The notes: generated by a model not told the origin, from the letters alone. A DNA stretch of 64,000 bases from Plecoglossus altivelis (GCA_036571765.1 BROE01000009.1:8557795-8621794); one strand, 5' to 3'; shown: positions 45,746-58,050, counted from the stretch's first letter. Translations and numbers: made by a program.

Positions 45746-48700
45746 ATGGGTTCCCGAGCCTCAACGTTACTCAGAGAAGAGGAGATCGAAGAAATCAAGA
45801 AGGAAACCGGTTGTAAGTTGTGTAATTACTTCGTAACTAGTTGAGCCGCTATACACTGTAGATATCTAGGTTTTTTTTCTTGCTTGTTACTGTTGGTTAT
45901 GACGTTTTAGTTTTGACTAGTTTGACACCGCAACCGAGTGTCCATGTAGCTATAGATAAATAGTTTGTAACTGAATAATGGTCTTTCTTCAGTCACTAGA
46001 TATACTTAGTTGTGCACCCGAGTGATATTTGCACTTTACTCAAACTGCCGTATTCCATAAAAAAGTCCTTATTGGCCAGTAAATAGGAACAGTTTATAGC
46101 TTCAAAGTCAATGACAAAGGTTAGATGGTGCATGATTTCTTTCTTGTTTAACAAACTTTGATTACTCATCTTTTGTGTAACACGGCCTGTATATGTGCAC
46201 CCCCACCGCAGTTTCTCACAGTCAGATCACCCGACTTTACAGTCGCTTCACCAGCTTGGATAAAGGTGAAAATGGAACACTCAGGTACCGACCTCGACAC
46301 CGTTCAGACATCACTAATATATTCCCCGCACGAAATCTCAGCTAAACCCTTGCACACATTTACAACATGCATACGGCACCTTCAGAATAGATTTAGTGTG
46401 CATTCATGCGGCAGTAGATTGATTAACGTTATTGTAGTTGTCTACCGTGGTGAGACATTTACTTCAACTTTGATAGAGATCTTCATCTTCAGGATTGGCA
46501 CATAGCAAGTGCAGTATTTATTTTGTCCTTGCACAAGTCATGATGTTTTGGGATATACAGAAGGAAACTGTCCCTTATACCCAAGGTGACATTTCTTAAT
46601 CATTCATCAGTTGACACAACACTGTGCCCATGTCTTAAGGGCTTAATGTCTCACCCAGGATTGTTCTCTGTGCAAAGGAACATCTCTGTCACAACTCTAA
46701 ACATATCAATAACACCCTCCCACAAGCAAACTGTGTTGTTCTTGGTGTGAGAATGTTTCACATAGGTCATGAATCTCTTTTCGGGATTTTTTTTCCCTTC
46801 ATTTTAGGCCAATATAAACAACACAAAAATAGGCATTGTGTAAACATTCAGCATCTGTTATCAGAGAAGTTGTCTAGACTAGAATCTGTAGATACTCCTT
46901 CACAATGGGGACCCGGTAGCTGGAGACATAGTTCAAAGGTTCTGATCTCCAGCATTCACACTCCCCTACTCTTTATCTACAGCCGAGAAGATTTCCAAAG
47001 AATCCCTGAACTGGCGATAAACCCTCTTGGAGACAGAATCATCAATGCCTTCTTCCCAGAAGGGTAAGTTCTGTCCTTCACAATCCCTCTGGGTGAACTT
47101 TGGGCTGGTACCCATGAATGGGACTTTTTGACAACTGCAGAATAGTGTAACGTCGATATGTTAGTAAGAAGTTGTTTTTTTTGCTTGCATTTGTCTATAA
47201 GCTGTGTCTTGCATACTAAACAGTTCTAAACTTGTCTCCTTTGGCGGAAAGCTTTAGATATATCATTACCTCCCCAAAAAGCTCCCAGTGTAGGCGTCTT
47301 AAATGTAGCTGTGGCTTATAATGGTTTCTGGTTGGTCCATGCCTCTATGGTTTGGTTTGGAAGAGCTTTCGGCTGGATTTCCACCCCAGGAATGAGGGAT
47401 GTGGTTAACCTTTCTATGGGCAGCAGAATTAGTCAGAGTCCAGAGGTATATCATTAAGCTACACCTGTACTACTTGCTTTTAAATGCGTCATCAAACAGT
47501 GTGGAGTGAAGCCAGTTACTTAGTTGTAGTTTCCACACCCCTGCTGAGTGCTATCCAAGTTGAAAAGTTGTAAATAATCCACGCAAAAAGGATGGATGAA
47601 AATGGAAACGGCTTACTCTGAGCGAAACCACGGTAACTGGAAAAACACCTTCCTGCCAATTGTGGTCCTTCAGTCTTGAGGGCCTCTGAAAGGCTCCGTT
47701 AAATGGGTTTTGGTCGGTTGTTTCTGCACGCAGGGAGGATCAGGTGAACTTCCGCGGATTCATGCGAACGCTGGCCCACTTCCGCCCCATCGAGGACAAC
47801 GAGAAGAACAAGGACGCTGCAGCCAGCGAGCCTCTGAACAGCAGGACCAACAAGCTCCTGTGTGAGTATGGAGGCCAAAACAGCAGGGTTTGCTCAGCAC
47901 AGTCGCCAGCTGCTCCCTCAGACACGGCCAAGGTTCCCTCGGCTGGGTCATAGGAGAGCTTATGCAATACAGAACTGGAAAGATATGGAATGATTGTCAC
48001 ACGTGGTAGAGTAATAGAATGCACCGGCATGAATGTATGATCGAATAGTAATCGAATCCTTCTCCGTTCTCTTCAGTTGCGTTCCGGCTGTACGACCTGG
48101 ACAGGGATGATAGGATCTCCCGTGATGAGCTTCTGCAGGTGAGTTTTGGGTCTGGTCTGGGTGGGACAGGATTCATGTAAAATAGTGGATACAGATCTAC
48201 CTCCTGTAAGTTTACATGCCGACCCTGCTCCTGGAGAGATACCCTCCTGTAGAGTTACACACTAACCCTGCTCCTGGAGAGATACCCTCCTGTAGAGTTA
48301 CACACCAACCCTGCTCCTGGAGAGATACCCTCCTGTAGAGTTACACACCAACCCTGCTCCTGGAGAGATACCCTCCTGTAGGTTTACATGCCAACCCTGC
48401 TCCTGGAGAGATACCCTCCTGTAGAGTTACACACCAACCCTGCTCCTGGAGAGATACCCTCCTGTAGGTTTACAATCTGGCCCAGTCAGACACCCCTGTG
48501 TTACAGCCACATGGTTTGCGAATTGTAAGCCTCCAAATCAAGACCCAAGACACGCCCCTCTCCTAACTCTCAGTGGAAAACAGAGCGAGCTTTGTGTTTT
48601 GTCATTCAAGTACTCCTTCATGTGTTGTAATCTGAATCAGGTTATATTGAGTTAGACTGACATCTGCAGACTATACTGGAGGGAGAGAGGGGGGGTTGGG

Positions 48701-49557
48701 TTGGGTTGACAGCAAATTCTTCCGGGATTCCGTCGATTTCACAAAAGGCTTTTTTCTGGCTTATATCCTCTCTGATGCACACAGTGTTCTCCTCGCTCTG
48801 TCCTGGCCCTCTTCCCATTACACACCTTCAGTGTTGTCCTGTATTTGCCAAAAGCTGAGAGTTGAACGATTTAAGGAGAGCCTGATCTCATGTACTGTTC
48901 AACATACAACCAACACAACATTACTGCAATCCAGCACTCACGCAACACAACATTACCGCAGCCCAACAACCAGCCAACACAACATTACTGCAGCCCAACA
49001 TTTCCATGCCAGAAGCCTAAGGCTTAGATTTCCTTTAATCCTACATTGTCGTGCTTATCGTCCGGAAATTCAAAATATTATTTCTAGATAATTTTTCCAT
49101 AAATCATGACTTCTGTATTACTTGTATTTGTAGGACATTGTGTATTATAAGGGTTTCTGGAATGTTCTGAGCATGTAACAGACAACGTCGGTGCCCACAG
49201 GTCCTCAGGATGATGGTCGGGGTGAACATCTCAGACGAACAGCTGGGCAGCATCGCTGACAGGACCATCCAGGAGGCGGACCAGAACGGAGACAACTCCA
49301 TCTCCTTCAATGAGTTCATCAAGGTCAGACCCGTCGGCCTCAGAAGGCCCCAGAACGCGGACGCTAGCTTCACCACATTTCTAGCTGTCTCGCTCGCTGC
49401 GTCTGCCTCTTGACATCAAGCCGGGCATTCTCGTCGTCTGCGCGTGCGTTTGTGTCGGTGCTCGCTCTGAGGTTGAAACGTGACCTTTTTTTGACCTTCT
49501 CAGGTGTTGGAGAAGGTGGACGTCGAACAGAAGATGAGCATCCGGTTCCTGCACTAA
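45746..49557 (+). CDS. chp1: CHP1, calcineurin B homologous protein 1, complete
   Basis: Seven exons: 45746-45812, 46212-46284, 46983-47063, 47734-47861, 48077-48138, 49201-49323 and 49504-49557. They give 195 residues, equal to human CHP1. CHP1 is an N-myristoylated EF-hand protein that binds the cytosolic tail of Na+/H+ exchangers and also stabilises GPAT4. MGSRAS provides the myristoylation signal. EF-hands 3 and 4 look calcium-competent: DLDRDDRISRDE (exon 5) and EADQNGDNSISFNEF (exon 6). The first two EF loops are degenerate, as in the family. The C-terminus VDVEQKMSIRFLH is identical to the vertebrate protein as I recall it. CHP2, the paralogue, is less similar at the N-terminus. Intron 5 carries a 43-bp minisatellite. 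Confidence 0.97.
48200..48475. repeat. 43-bp minisatellite in CHP1 intron 5
   Basis: Six copies of a unit TACCCTCCTGTAGAGTTACA followed by CACCAACCCTGCTCCTGGAGAGA, starts 43 bases apart. The unit resembles the terminal part of fish hAT-type elements, so it may be an amplified transposon fragment. Confidence 0.93.
48895..49010. repeat. Short tandem repeat (CAACACAACATTACTGCAGC) in CHP1 intron 5
   Basis: About three imperfect copies of an approximately 40-base unit rich in CAACA. Confidence 0.8.
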
Positions 49558-50943
49558 CCTGGAGAGCCTTGCGAGACGACTCCGGGCACAACCACGTCAT
49601 GCCAGCTGGTACAAGACCCATCTCCATTTAAACACTCTCTTACAGGCTGATCTGGCCCTCCAGACAGCCTCTGCTCTCTGACCAAGCAGTAGGTAGATAG
49701 TCCTGTCGAGTGTCCCCTTCTGTCTGTCTGCCTTGCACTGCTCTGTCATCAAAGGGAATACTTGCGTGCCTTGTTTTGTTCCTGGGTTTTTATGTGCTGT
49801 CTCGAAGAATATATTCCCCATGAAAAGAAATTGTATTTATTTAAGAGCATTCACGGTCAAAATCAGAACTCGCGCTTTTTCGTACCAAGGCTTTCCGTTA
49901 AACTCTAACTCTGTACACTAAATTTCTATATGTTGAGTGTGGTACCATGGTTAAGTTATAGCTTTGCTGGTGTCATGTATTGGTAGAGAGGGCCAAAAGC
50001 TCTCTGTTGTTGCGCTATATCAACACCCATTACCATTGTTGATAATATCCTCCCTTTTTGCATATTTATCTGTGCGAATATGCGCTCATTAGGTAAACAG
50101 CAGAAATGTCAATGCCAACTCAACAAAAAGAAGCATTGCATTTTCATGCCAACACATGTGTCCTCCCCTCACTCAGCATAGGCCTGTTCACAGCACCTGG
50201 GTCTGCCTCTTATCCTTTGAGTGAGGCGTCTTCCTCTCCGAAACCATGCAGAACGCTGAGCTCGGTCCTGTGCTCCCCTCGTGTTTCTTACCCCACACTG
50301 AAGTGCCATGTCATGTCCATCCTTCAACCTGAATGCAGAAGGGGAACCAAGTTTTTTTGCTTTGTGTTTCTTGTGTGTTAGCCTAGCTACTGCCAATAGA
50401 CTGTAACCACCCATTTCTCATGCTCTTCTGTTGGACTGCAACTCGATAGCTTTGTTCCCCAGTCTTCAGGCTGCATGGCACAGAGGTGCACAGAACAATT
50501 CAACCACGCTCAAGTCTCTTTCCAGGATCAACTTCAAACATTTTATTGTGAATTATAAAGATGCATCGTATGTGTTTTTGATTTTCTTTGTGAAGGGTTT
50601 TCTATTAATTTACTCATCAGGTTAGTTCCAGGTACTGCTACAAGAGGCTGTATTGCATTGGAATATATATTTCTGTGTAGGCCTATGTATTCAAACCGAA
50701 ATTTCCACTGAATGACCAGTGTTTTTTGTTTTGTGTGGGGGTTTTTTAGCTAGGCGATATGATTTGTGAGTTTGTCTTTAAGATGACTGAAGATAAAAGA
50801 TGAGCTTGCATCTGGATGCTGGATATATAACTGTCTTATCAGTTTTAGTAATCGAAAATGTGATTATCAATCTGACATTCATCTGTATTATCCTGCGAAT
50901 TGTCATATGTTATCAAATTAATTGTTGATTTGAATTTAATAAA
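49558..50943 (+). other. CHP1 3' UTR with poly(A) signal at 50938
   Basis: Non-coding, increasingly AT-rich, ending at an AATAAA at 50938-50943. No mobile element is evident. Confidence 0.65.
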
Positions 50944-52927
50944 ACTTTAAGTGCCATGCAAAAACCTATTCATTTGGTTCTGTTGATAACTCAAAATATC
51001 CAGTCTAGTTTGAGCGAATTCTATTTCTACCTTCGTCGTCAATTATGGGCGGGCATTGAGTTTTGAGTGACAAGGCTGTTCAGGGTTGCCAGGTTTACAA
51101 CATCTCAAGCTAAATTGTTTCAAATAGTTTGTCGGAATTAGTTTACGCATATTATCGAGTTTTTAGCGTGTCCTACACCTAAATTGTGAAGGAAAAACAT
51201 GGTTGGGAGGCGATATTTCACCGAGGAGTCGTGAAAATTGTGGATCTTTAGTAAGGGGTTCCTTTACAACCTGGCATAGGCTACACATGGGTCATTATAA
51301 TTATGGCGTGAAAATGGCGTAAACATATCTTTGCTTGGGTTGGGGGGGACCAGCAGTTGGGACATACATTTTACGTCCCCCCTGTCCCTTTGGATCTTGA
51401 AGATTTTAACTGTCGGTTGTAACTGGAATGCTGAATGATATTTAGAAGGATCATTACTATATTATCAGTGTAACAGTCGACAAGTCTCATTGTGGTGGTC
51501 TCGATAGGAACTCTCTTTGTTTACGAGTGGATTGAGAGGACGTTGCCAGGCCTATTGACTGTCCGACATGAACAAAGATATGTAAAAATAAAATGATAAC
51601 AACGGTACATTGCAAAGATGTTGCCTTTTCCAGCCGGTCAAAGCGTTATTAAATTCATCGACCCATACCAAGGTCAGTTTCTCCGTGCCATAATGTATAG
51701 CTGCCATAAATATTTTCTGTATGGTCTTGAATTTAAAATGAGTCATATTGCTTTGTGCTGGTGCGTCGTGGGCTGGTTCCTGAATACGGACACTCAACTC
51801 CTCCAGGGTCAGGCTCTGGTCTGTAACACTCGATTTTAAATCGCCATTGAAGCTTGTGGCCCTCTAGCATGGATATCTTGATCGAAGCGTCAGTCTGTCA
51901 AGAGTGGGCTGTCCTAATTAACTGCTCAAGAGATCCGTCAAGGTCTCAGCCGACAACGGATCATCTGCTTTGTCTGAGGCTGGTTGCTAATGGCAGCTGC
52001 CCAGTCCAGTTCTAGCTCCAAAATTGAAGAATAAAACGTTTTCACCAGTAGAATTGAGGAGGAAGAGGTCATTTAAAACTTGAGGGATCCTGACAATGGA
52101 GAAAATGTCATTGGTGCCCCCTGCTCCACGTGCCACTTTGGAGACCCTCTCCCAAGACCTCCGACACACCTCTGATACTGCTGGCCCCCTTAAAAAGTAC
52201 ATCGGATGTCCCCCAGGATTAGAGGTTTCAACCTGCCATACTATTGTAGTTCGTCTGTATGTTTTCTCCAAAGACATACACCCCCCCCCCCCCTCCCTCA
52301 CCCTTAAAATGTGTGATCATAAATATAGGTTTCTGGAAGAGAAAAAAATTGTAATGACCCATTTGCAGGTTTCCAATGTGAGTTTGCTTTTTTGCATTCT
52401 GTAGCAAATATTGTATGTAGCTCCTCAAGATTGTTCATTGCTGTTGGACATATTCAATCAAGGGGGAATTATTGCACTACCTCATTGTCATGCAATGCGT
52501 GGTACTTTTATTTTCTAAGTAACAAATGTAGCATATCAAACAAATTGTAAGACTGTACCATTTAAAAATAGTACTGTATCACTCATTTTAAAACTATTTT
52601 CATGGGGGATTAGAGAGGTGACCGTACCTTCAAGATGATATGTAACATGGCAGGCTAGTGAAGTAACTGGTGTCAACATTTTTTATTTTATTTAAAGTAG
52701 TGTACCTGATGCCATTTGATGGATCTATAACCAATAATCTGATTAATTAGCATTAAATTAAATTGTGCCCTACACCTACATTCTGAATGACAGTGTGGCC
52801 TGTATCGATTGCAGCCTTTTAGCTCCTTCTCTTAAAAAACGGGATTTGTGCAATATATGATCTTATTACATGTCATGTTGTTGACCAGAATATGTACATT
52901 ATAAACAAGTGACAAGTTGTTTGAAAG

Positions 52928-52951
52928 CAACAAAATCACCAATGTCTTCCA
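52928..52951 (+). promoter_or_regulatory. Conserved miR-7 pairing site of Cyrano
   Basis: CAACAAAATCAC (52928-52939) pairs with nucleotides 11-22 of miR-7. Four unpaired bases CAAT follow. GTCTTCCA (52944-52951) then pairs with the seed, nucleotides 1-8. This seed match plus long 3' pairing around a small internal loop is the known degradation-inducing architecture. Confidence 0.92.
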
Positions 52952-54888
52952 TTGAAAACTGTATAGTCTCATATGCATTAGCTTATTTAGCAGGACTGCG
53001 GTGCCAACTACCTACCATGCATGCAACGGGTAGTGATGCTTGCTCAATAAAGTAATAGTGGAATAGATTTTTTTAAATATATAATAAATATATATAATTT
53101 AGGGAACCTTTGTAGTTTATGTTATATTAAGAGACTAAGAGGGCCCATTGAAATTCGACATGTTAAAGAGAGGCCTATTTCATGTGAGTTATGGTGAACT
53201 AATAACTCGACACTTTCAGACTGATTTTTTTTTGTCTCGATTCTGACAATAGTCTTCGATGTAGTCGGTATAGTCGCATGATACCGACTCAACTATTAGT
53301 AGGCTGTATTTCGATTTCCACTGCTGATTGAACTCTGTCGAATTAGTTATAAGAGTTGCATGAAACTTTTTATTCAACGTAACACTTTCACTGGATTTGT
53401 GGTCGTTAATTTTGAAATTATTTTTTTGCTACCGCTATTATAGACGACACGGTGTCATAGTCGCTATTAGCCAAGTAACTGGCTAATACCTGGCTATTAA
53501 AAAAATTGCGCTGGATGTCGCGTGTGACGATTCTCTGGCAAATCGGTAATCTGCAGAGTTTCTCGTCAACTTTGGGATATCGTCGAAGCAAAGTAGCCGT
53601 CCACCAGGCACCCCATGGAAAACCCCCAAAAAAGAGTTGAGCCGGTACCATGCAGTGGAAAAGTGCCGTAGACGTTGTAGTCAATATATCTAGACCTCTT
53701 ACATTACTACCCCATAGTCGGCAATGCAGTTTATTATTTTCTAGAGTATAAAAAAAATTACCATAAAATTGTAACATTAGATTAGGGTTAGTAGCAATAA
53801 CGTAAAGCATGATTTTAGCACCACACCAAATATTGTGTGTGAGAAGAAGTTGTTATATATGCTACTTGCTGCTCCACCATAATTTTTTAGTTGTTGTATA
53901 ATGGAGTGTATTATAGGAAGTGTAATACGCACTTGGTACTAGAACACATTACCAGTAACCCCAGCTAGAATTTACAGCAGGACTCCAGTTATATTGTGTT
54001 TCATGAAGACAGAGCAACACTGCACTGGAAAATGAAGACAAGTGAATTCACAAAATGAATTGATATTGTTCTGAATCATTGCCCAGATGTGTGTGTGTGT
54101 GTAGACACCAACCGTTTCATGTCTTACTACTTGAAAGCAATTGAGATGGCATGTCTAGGTTTATCACGCTCATGATTTCATTTGATAGTCCGCCCAGGAA
54201 AGCTGGTTTTGAAACTGTATTGCCTAATGAACAAATACCACAACAAATAGCACTATTACAACCATCCTGTTATACATATTGTTTTTAACTTTTAGGTTTG
54301 TGGGAACCTATATATTTGCGGGTTTAAAGAATACATGAAAAGAGAGAAGCTATAAATGATTGTGGGTTAACCAATTATGCATGTCGAAGCTGAATAATTA
54401 ATGATTTGTATTGCATGCAATAATCCAGTTTTGTAACAGTGTGAAAAGTATTAGAATGATGACACTAAAATGTCTGTTTTGAAGGGGAATTGTATCATTA
54501 TCACATCTGGAAGGGAAAAAAAAGTTTTTTTGGGCCTAAACACATTTGAACAGCTCTGTCTCCAGGTTTTTTATGGTGTAAAAAAAAAATATAACACTCC
54601 AAACCAGTATATTTCTAAACATTGAAAGAAACATTACCAGGCCTCAACATGGAAGACTCCAGAAACACTCAACCGACATTTACGGCGAACTACGTCAAAT
54701 CTGAACCCATCGTTACATTGACAAACTGGACCGTTACTGGGGGACGGTATTGCATGACTGTACACTACTAATCAACTTCAACACCGAATGAGCCGAGTCT
54801 AACTATGCACTCCAGAGGGTGACCCCAAGCATGTTGTTGTGAACCTCCCGTCTGGTTTCGTATTAACAATCTGCATCAGAAAGTCAGC

Positions 54889-54919
54889 AATAAAAAAAAA
54901 ACAGCATGGTGCCAATAAA
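54889..54919 (+). other. Two poly(A) signals, probable Cyrano 3' end
   Basis: AATAAA at 54889-54894 and 54914-54919 on the + strand, facing the OIP5 signal on the other strand 14 bases further on. Confidence 0.6.
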
Positions 54920-54932
54920 ACGAGTGACCTCA

Positions 54933-54938
54933 TTTATT
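54933..54938 (-). other. poly(A) signal, OIP5
   Basis: TTTATT on the + strand, AATAAA on the - strand, about 315 bases after the OIP5 stop. Confidence 0.6.
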
Positions 54939-55253
54939 CAAATAGCAAAAAGTCTGTCGTTTTTCCTTGACTCAAGGTCCTCGGAACAAATCATCAACTC
55001 AAAACATACACCCGCATGCACACAAACACCAGTTTACATGAATATTCCAGACACACATTCACGCTTAAGACACAAGACGAACGCATATACCATGCAAGCA
55101 TGCACATCTTCACATGTGCCAGCTTGCATACCAAATACACACACAGGCTAACATTCATACACCAGGTTGACCAGACTAAGTGCTAGAAAACCTGTTACCT
55201 AAACAGAACCACAACACAGGATGCTGGAAGTAATAACAGGCCTGGCCAGCTAT

Positions 55254-56890
55254 CTAATTCAGACTTGCAGTGCTGCTCTCTCTCAGACTGTGATGTAGCA
55301 GAGAAATGTGCTCCAGTGCAGCCTCCATTTCCTGTTTCAGCTGGTATACCAGTACAGTGCAGTACAGCATTGATGTTTAGTGTAGTAGAGAAAGAAATAA
55401 AACAGGGAAATATTTAGACATGTTTTTCCATTCGAAATGTAGCTACGGCAACATTTATAGCTGTGGAGGCTGAAACAGCCTAAAGCCCGTTGATGAGACA
55501 TTAATATGTTGAGGGGCACAACTCACCAAAGCTATACTTTTCCCAATGGGCTCTATATCAAAGTTAACTGTAGATGCCTTCACCATTGAACCGTCGCTGA
55601 ATCGATAACTGCATTAAAAAGGATATACAACCATGAAAACACTTTTTTGTGAATCTGCAAACAGTCAGGACTAGTTTGCAGTGTGTCATCTTGAAGTGGA
55701 CCTTACCCATTCACGTTATCTTTCCGGATGAGAAAGAGGGAACGGAGGCTGGCGAGATGCTGTGGGGCGGAGACGAGGACGACGCCCGCAGAACAGCCAC
55801 ACCCAGAGCAGCTCAGGGAATGGAAGATGCTACGGAATCAAAACGCACGGCAGAGATCCACTCCCAGTTGTGATTATCAAAAGGTCAACGTTTCATCAGT
55901 CATCCACACATACCAGTTCTCCCATTTCTCCCCGACACTTGGCTCAAGCTCCTTCTTGATTTTCACATCTTGGGTGACCTCTAAAGGAAGGATAAACTGC
56001 TTATCAAATCAGGAAATGTTCCAATGCAGTTGTGTGTACCTTCAGGGGTAGCCGCCTAAACACTGTGTGCCCTATAGGCCAGGGAATGGCAACACTTTTA
56101 ATAAGGAGTAAAAAAAATTATAGTCTACAATAGGGCGCCCTGGGAACCACAATACAAGAAATGAGAAATGCTTGATTTGAAATGAAAAACTGAGTAGTTC
56201 AACTATGGTTTGTATTGTCATTCATCTATTCATGTTTTTTTTTATACAGCATAGTCCAGCGACCACTGCCTTTTCCCAGCATGTCCAGGGGTAGCGTCTC
56301 AAAATATGTTACGTTTGAGTTTTACATTTCCAGCCGATCAAACATACCATCTAGCCTTGTTGGCTGACATCATACTAGTTGCCTGCTCTGTCGAATGAAT
56401 AACAACACCAGGTAGTGGTTGCAGAATTCGCAGTTTCATTATCCAAAAACCCTTGCAACTTTTAGGCTACTTACTACTTGTAAGATGAAATTTTAAATCG
56501 ACCGGGAGCCAAATGTGAGTGGTCAAAGAGACACGTGGCCCTGTAGTCATAGCTTGCCGAGTCCTGCTCTAGACAGACAACATTTGACGTCAACTGATAA
56601 TGCTGTAAATGCCCGTTTTGATCAACATTTTTGGCACATCCATCACACTTACTGCAGCATATTAGTGAGTCGCAACACTTTGCTTCTCCACAAAGTCCCA
56701 GCGAGTCTGCCCACACAGTGTTGCATTGTCCACAGTGGAAAGTCATGACATTCCTGTAAATATCTTCTCTTTGATCCATTGCGTTCCTCTTGAGCTGAAA
56801 ACGTTGTTGTCTTTGTTGAACTAGGATTGGCATCCAGCTCAATGGTGCAATACGGCCACATTCTGCACTGGAGTGGATCCAACAATCCAT
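55254..56890 (-). CDS. oip5: OIP5 / Mis18-beta, complete, five small exons
   Basis: Mis18-beta is part of the Mis18 complex that licenses CENP-A deposition at centromeres after mitosis. Exons on the - strand: 56890-56653, 55980-55914, 55829-55707, 55608-55527 and 55340-55254. All are GT-AG and in phase, 198 codons (human 229). The Mis18/Yippee domain has its first zinc pair in FHCGQCNTVWADSLGLC and its second in LSCSGCGCSAGVVL, followed by HLASLRSLFLI, which aligns with human ALAALRGHFCL. The last exon (LKQEMEAALEHISLLHHSLR) is the C-terminal coiled coil used for oligomerisation. The start at 56890 is the first in-frame ATG. The N-terminus is shorter than in human, and a downstream ATG at about 56781 is possible. 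The longest exon is 238 bases, so the gene is easy to miss. Confidence 0.9.
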
Positions 56891-57053
56891 GACTTCAAAC
56901 GAATCCCCCCCCTCCAAAAATAACACAGACACTCAAAACTACATTTTTTTCATATTACCGTTACAACATAGTCCTACTCTAAAATACTTATTCAAGTCAA
57001 CCATTCTAACACTCTATCCCTACTTATCCATTGTATTCTAAAAACATGTAGAC

Positions 57054-57264
57054 CAGGGGTGGACAATCCTGGTCCTGGGGGCCACTGTCCTGAAGGTTTT
57101 AGATGTTTCCCTGCTCCAGCACACCTGATTCCAATGAACAGGTCATTATCAAGCTCTGTGGAAGCCTGCTATTGACCATTCATTGGAATCAGGAGTTCTG
57201 GAGCAGGGAAACATTAAATATGTTTATGACAATAGTTCCTGAGGACCAGGATTGCACACCCCTG
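57054..57264. mobile_element. hAT-type MITE, 211 bp, with target-site duplication
   Basis: The ends are inverted: CAGGGGTGGACAATCCTGG at the left and CCAGGATTGCACACCCCTG at the right. Internal arms also pair (GTTTCCCTGCTCCAG with CTGGAGCAGGGAAAC, and TGATTCCAATGAA with TTCATTGGAATCA). The flanking 8-mers are ATGTAGAC (57046-57053) and ATGTACAC (57265-57272), seven of eight identical, the size expected for hAT. There is no coding capacity. Confidence 0.88.
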
Positions 57265-58038
57265 ATGTACACTATCCCTTAGCTGAAATTACACAGTAGC
57301 GTAAGTGTTAATTACTGACCGATCTGGCCTTTCAGTTCACTAGATGTCGCCATAACGAAACATTTTCATCAATAGCCTATGTTGGACAAACAATCGACTA
57401 CTTTTAATTGCTAACAGAGAATGTCTAATAAGTTCTTATAAATGACAATGGCTTCTTCTACTTCAAAGACCATTACGTGCACAACGTAGCAAAAAAAAAA
57501 AATCCAGTTGAGAACGTGATGTGGTATCATTTAGGTGCCTACATACAGATCAATTTGAGTTTCCCTACAGGTGTCTAGCTGAGGTGCCTTCTTAGATGGC
57601 AAGATCGAGAACACAAAGGAGACATGCAGGAAGTGACCTTAGGTTAGATTCAAACTCAGGCCGCTGCGTGAAGCATTAGCCATTAGGGTACTCGCGCTTA
57701 CTCAGTGAGTTACCGTCAGGGCATCCTGTGAGAATTCTTTACATCAGGGAAAACTAACACAACAATGCGGTGTCGATGAAACCTAACCTTCTCAGACTGA
57801 TATTTGCGCGTTTTCTCAACAAAAAAAAAATCAAGCACGGATGAAATCGCTATTTTAGATCAAAATGAATAGTATTTTTGGTGTATTTACAGTAGATATA
57901 AAACATAGAAATAATATTATTGAATATATGATAACGTACTCTTCCCACACAGTTAAATTATGTGAAGCTTAATATTATAATGTTAAATTCATGGCAATTG
58001 AGTTAGTACATTTGACTTTACCACAGATTTTGTGACAT

Positions 58039-58050
58039 AGGTCAATTGAT
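58039..58050. repeat. LINE target-site duplication, 5' copy
   Basis: AGGTCAATTGAT, identical to the copy at 59618-59629, directly next to the first base of the element. Confidence 0.93.

Larger units (their letters stand above)
51050..54925 (+). ncRNA. oip5-as1: Cyrano / OIP5-AS1 long non-coding RNA locus (limits approximate)
   Basis: The locus lies between CHP1 (+) and OIP5 (-), the position and strand of human OIP5-AS1 (Cyrano). The sequence has no coding exon, is AT-rich, and contains at 52928-52951 the highly complementary miR-7 site that defines this lncRNA. A probable last-exon acceptor is TTTGCATTCTGTAG at about 52403. Candidate poly(A) signals are at 54889 and 54914. The 5' end is uncertain; a GC box (GGGCGGG) near 51052 follows the CHP1 poly(A) signal by about 100 bases. 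Cyrano is known to trigger target-directed degradation of miR-7 and so affects the circular RNA Cdr1as. Identification rests on site plus synteny; exon structure is not resolved. Confidence 0.8.

Noticed and set aside
51088..51130. CAGGGTTGCCAGGTTTACAA-like segment as a hAT terminal repeat
   Set aside because: The phrase is familiar from fish repeats, but no matching right end or target duplication was found.
51618..51839. 73-codon + strand frame near the presumed Cyrano 5' end
   Set aside because: No family resemblance and ordinary chance length. The locus is better explained as non-coding RNA.
53418..53810. 130-codon open frame on the - strand inside the proposed Cyrano locus
   Set aside because: No recognisable domain, no splice partners, and it runs antisense through an AT-rich non-coding RNA region. 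It is most likely a chance frame.
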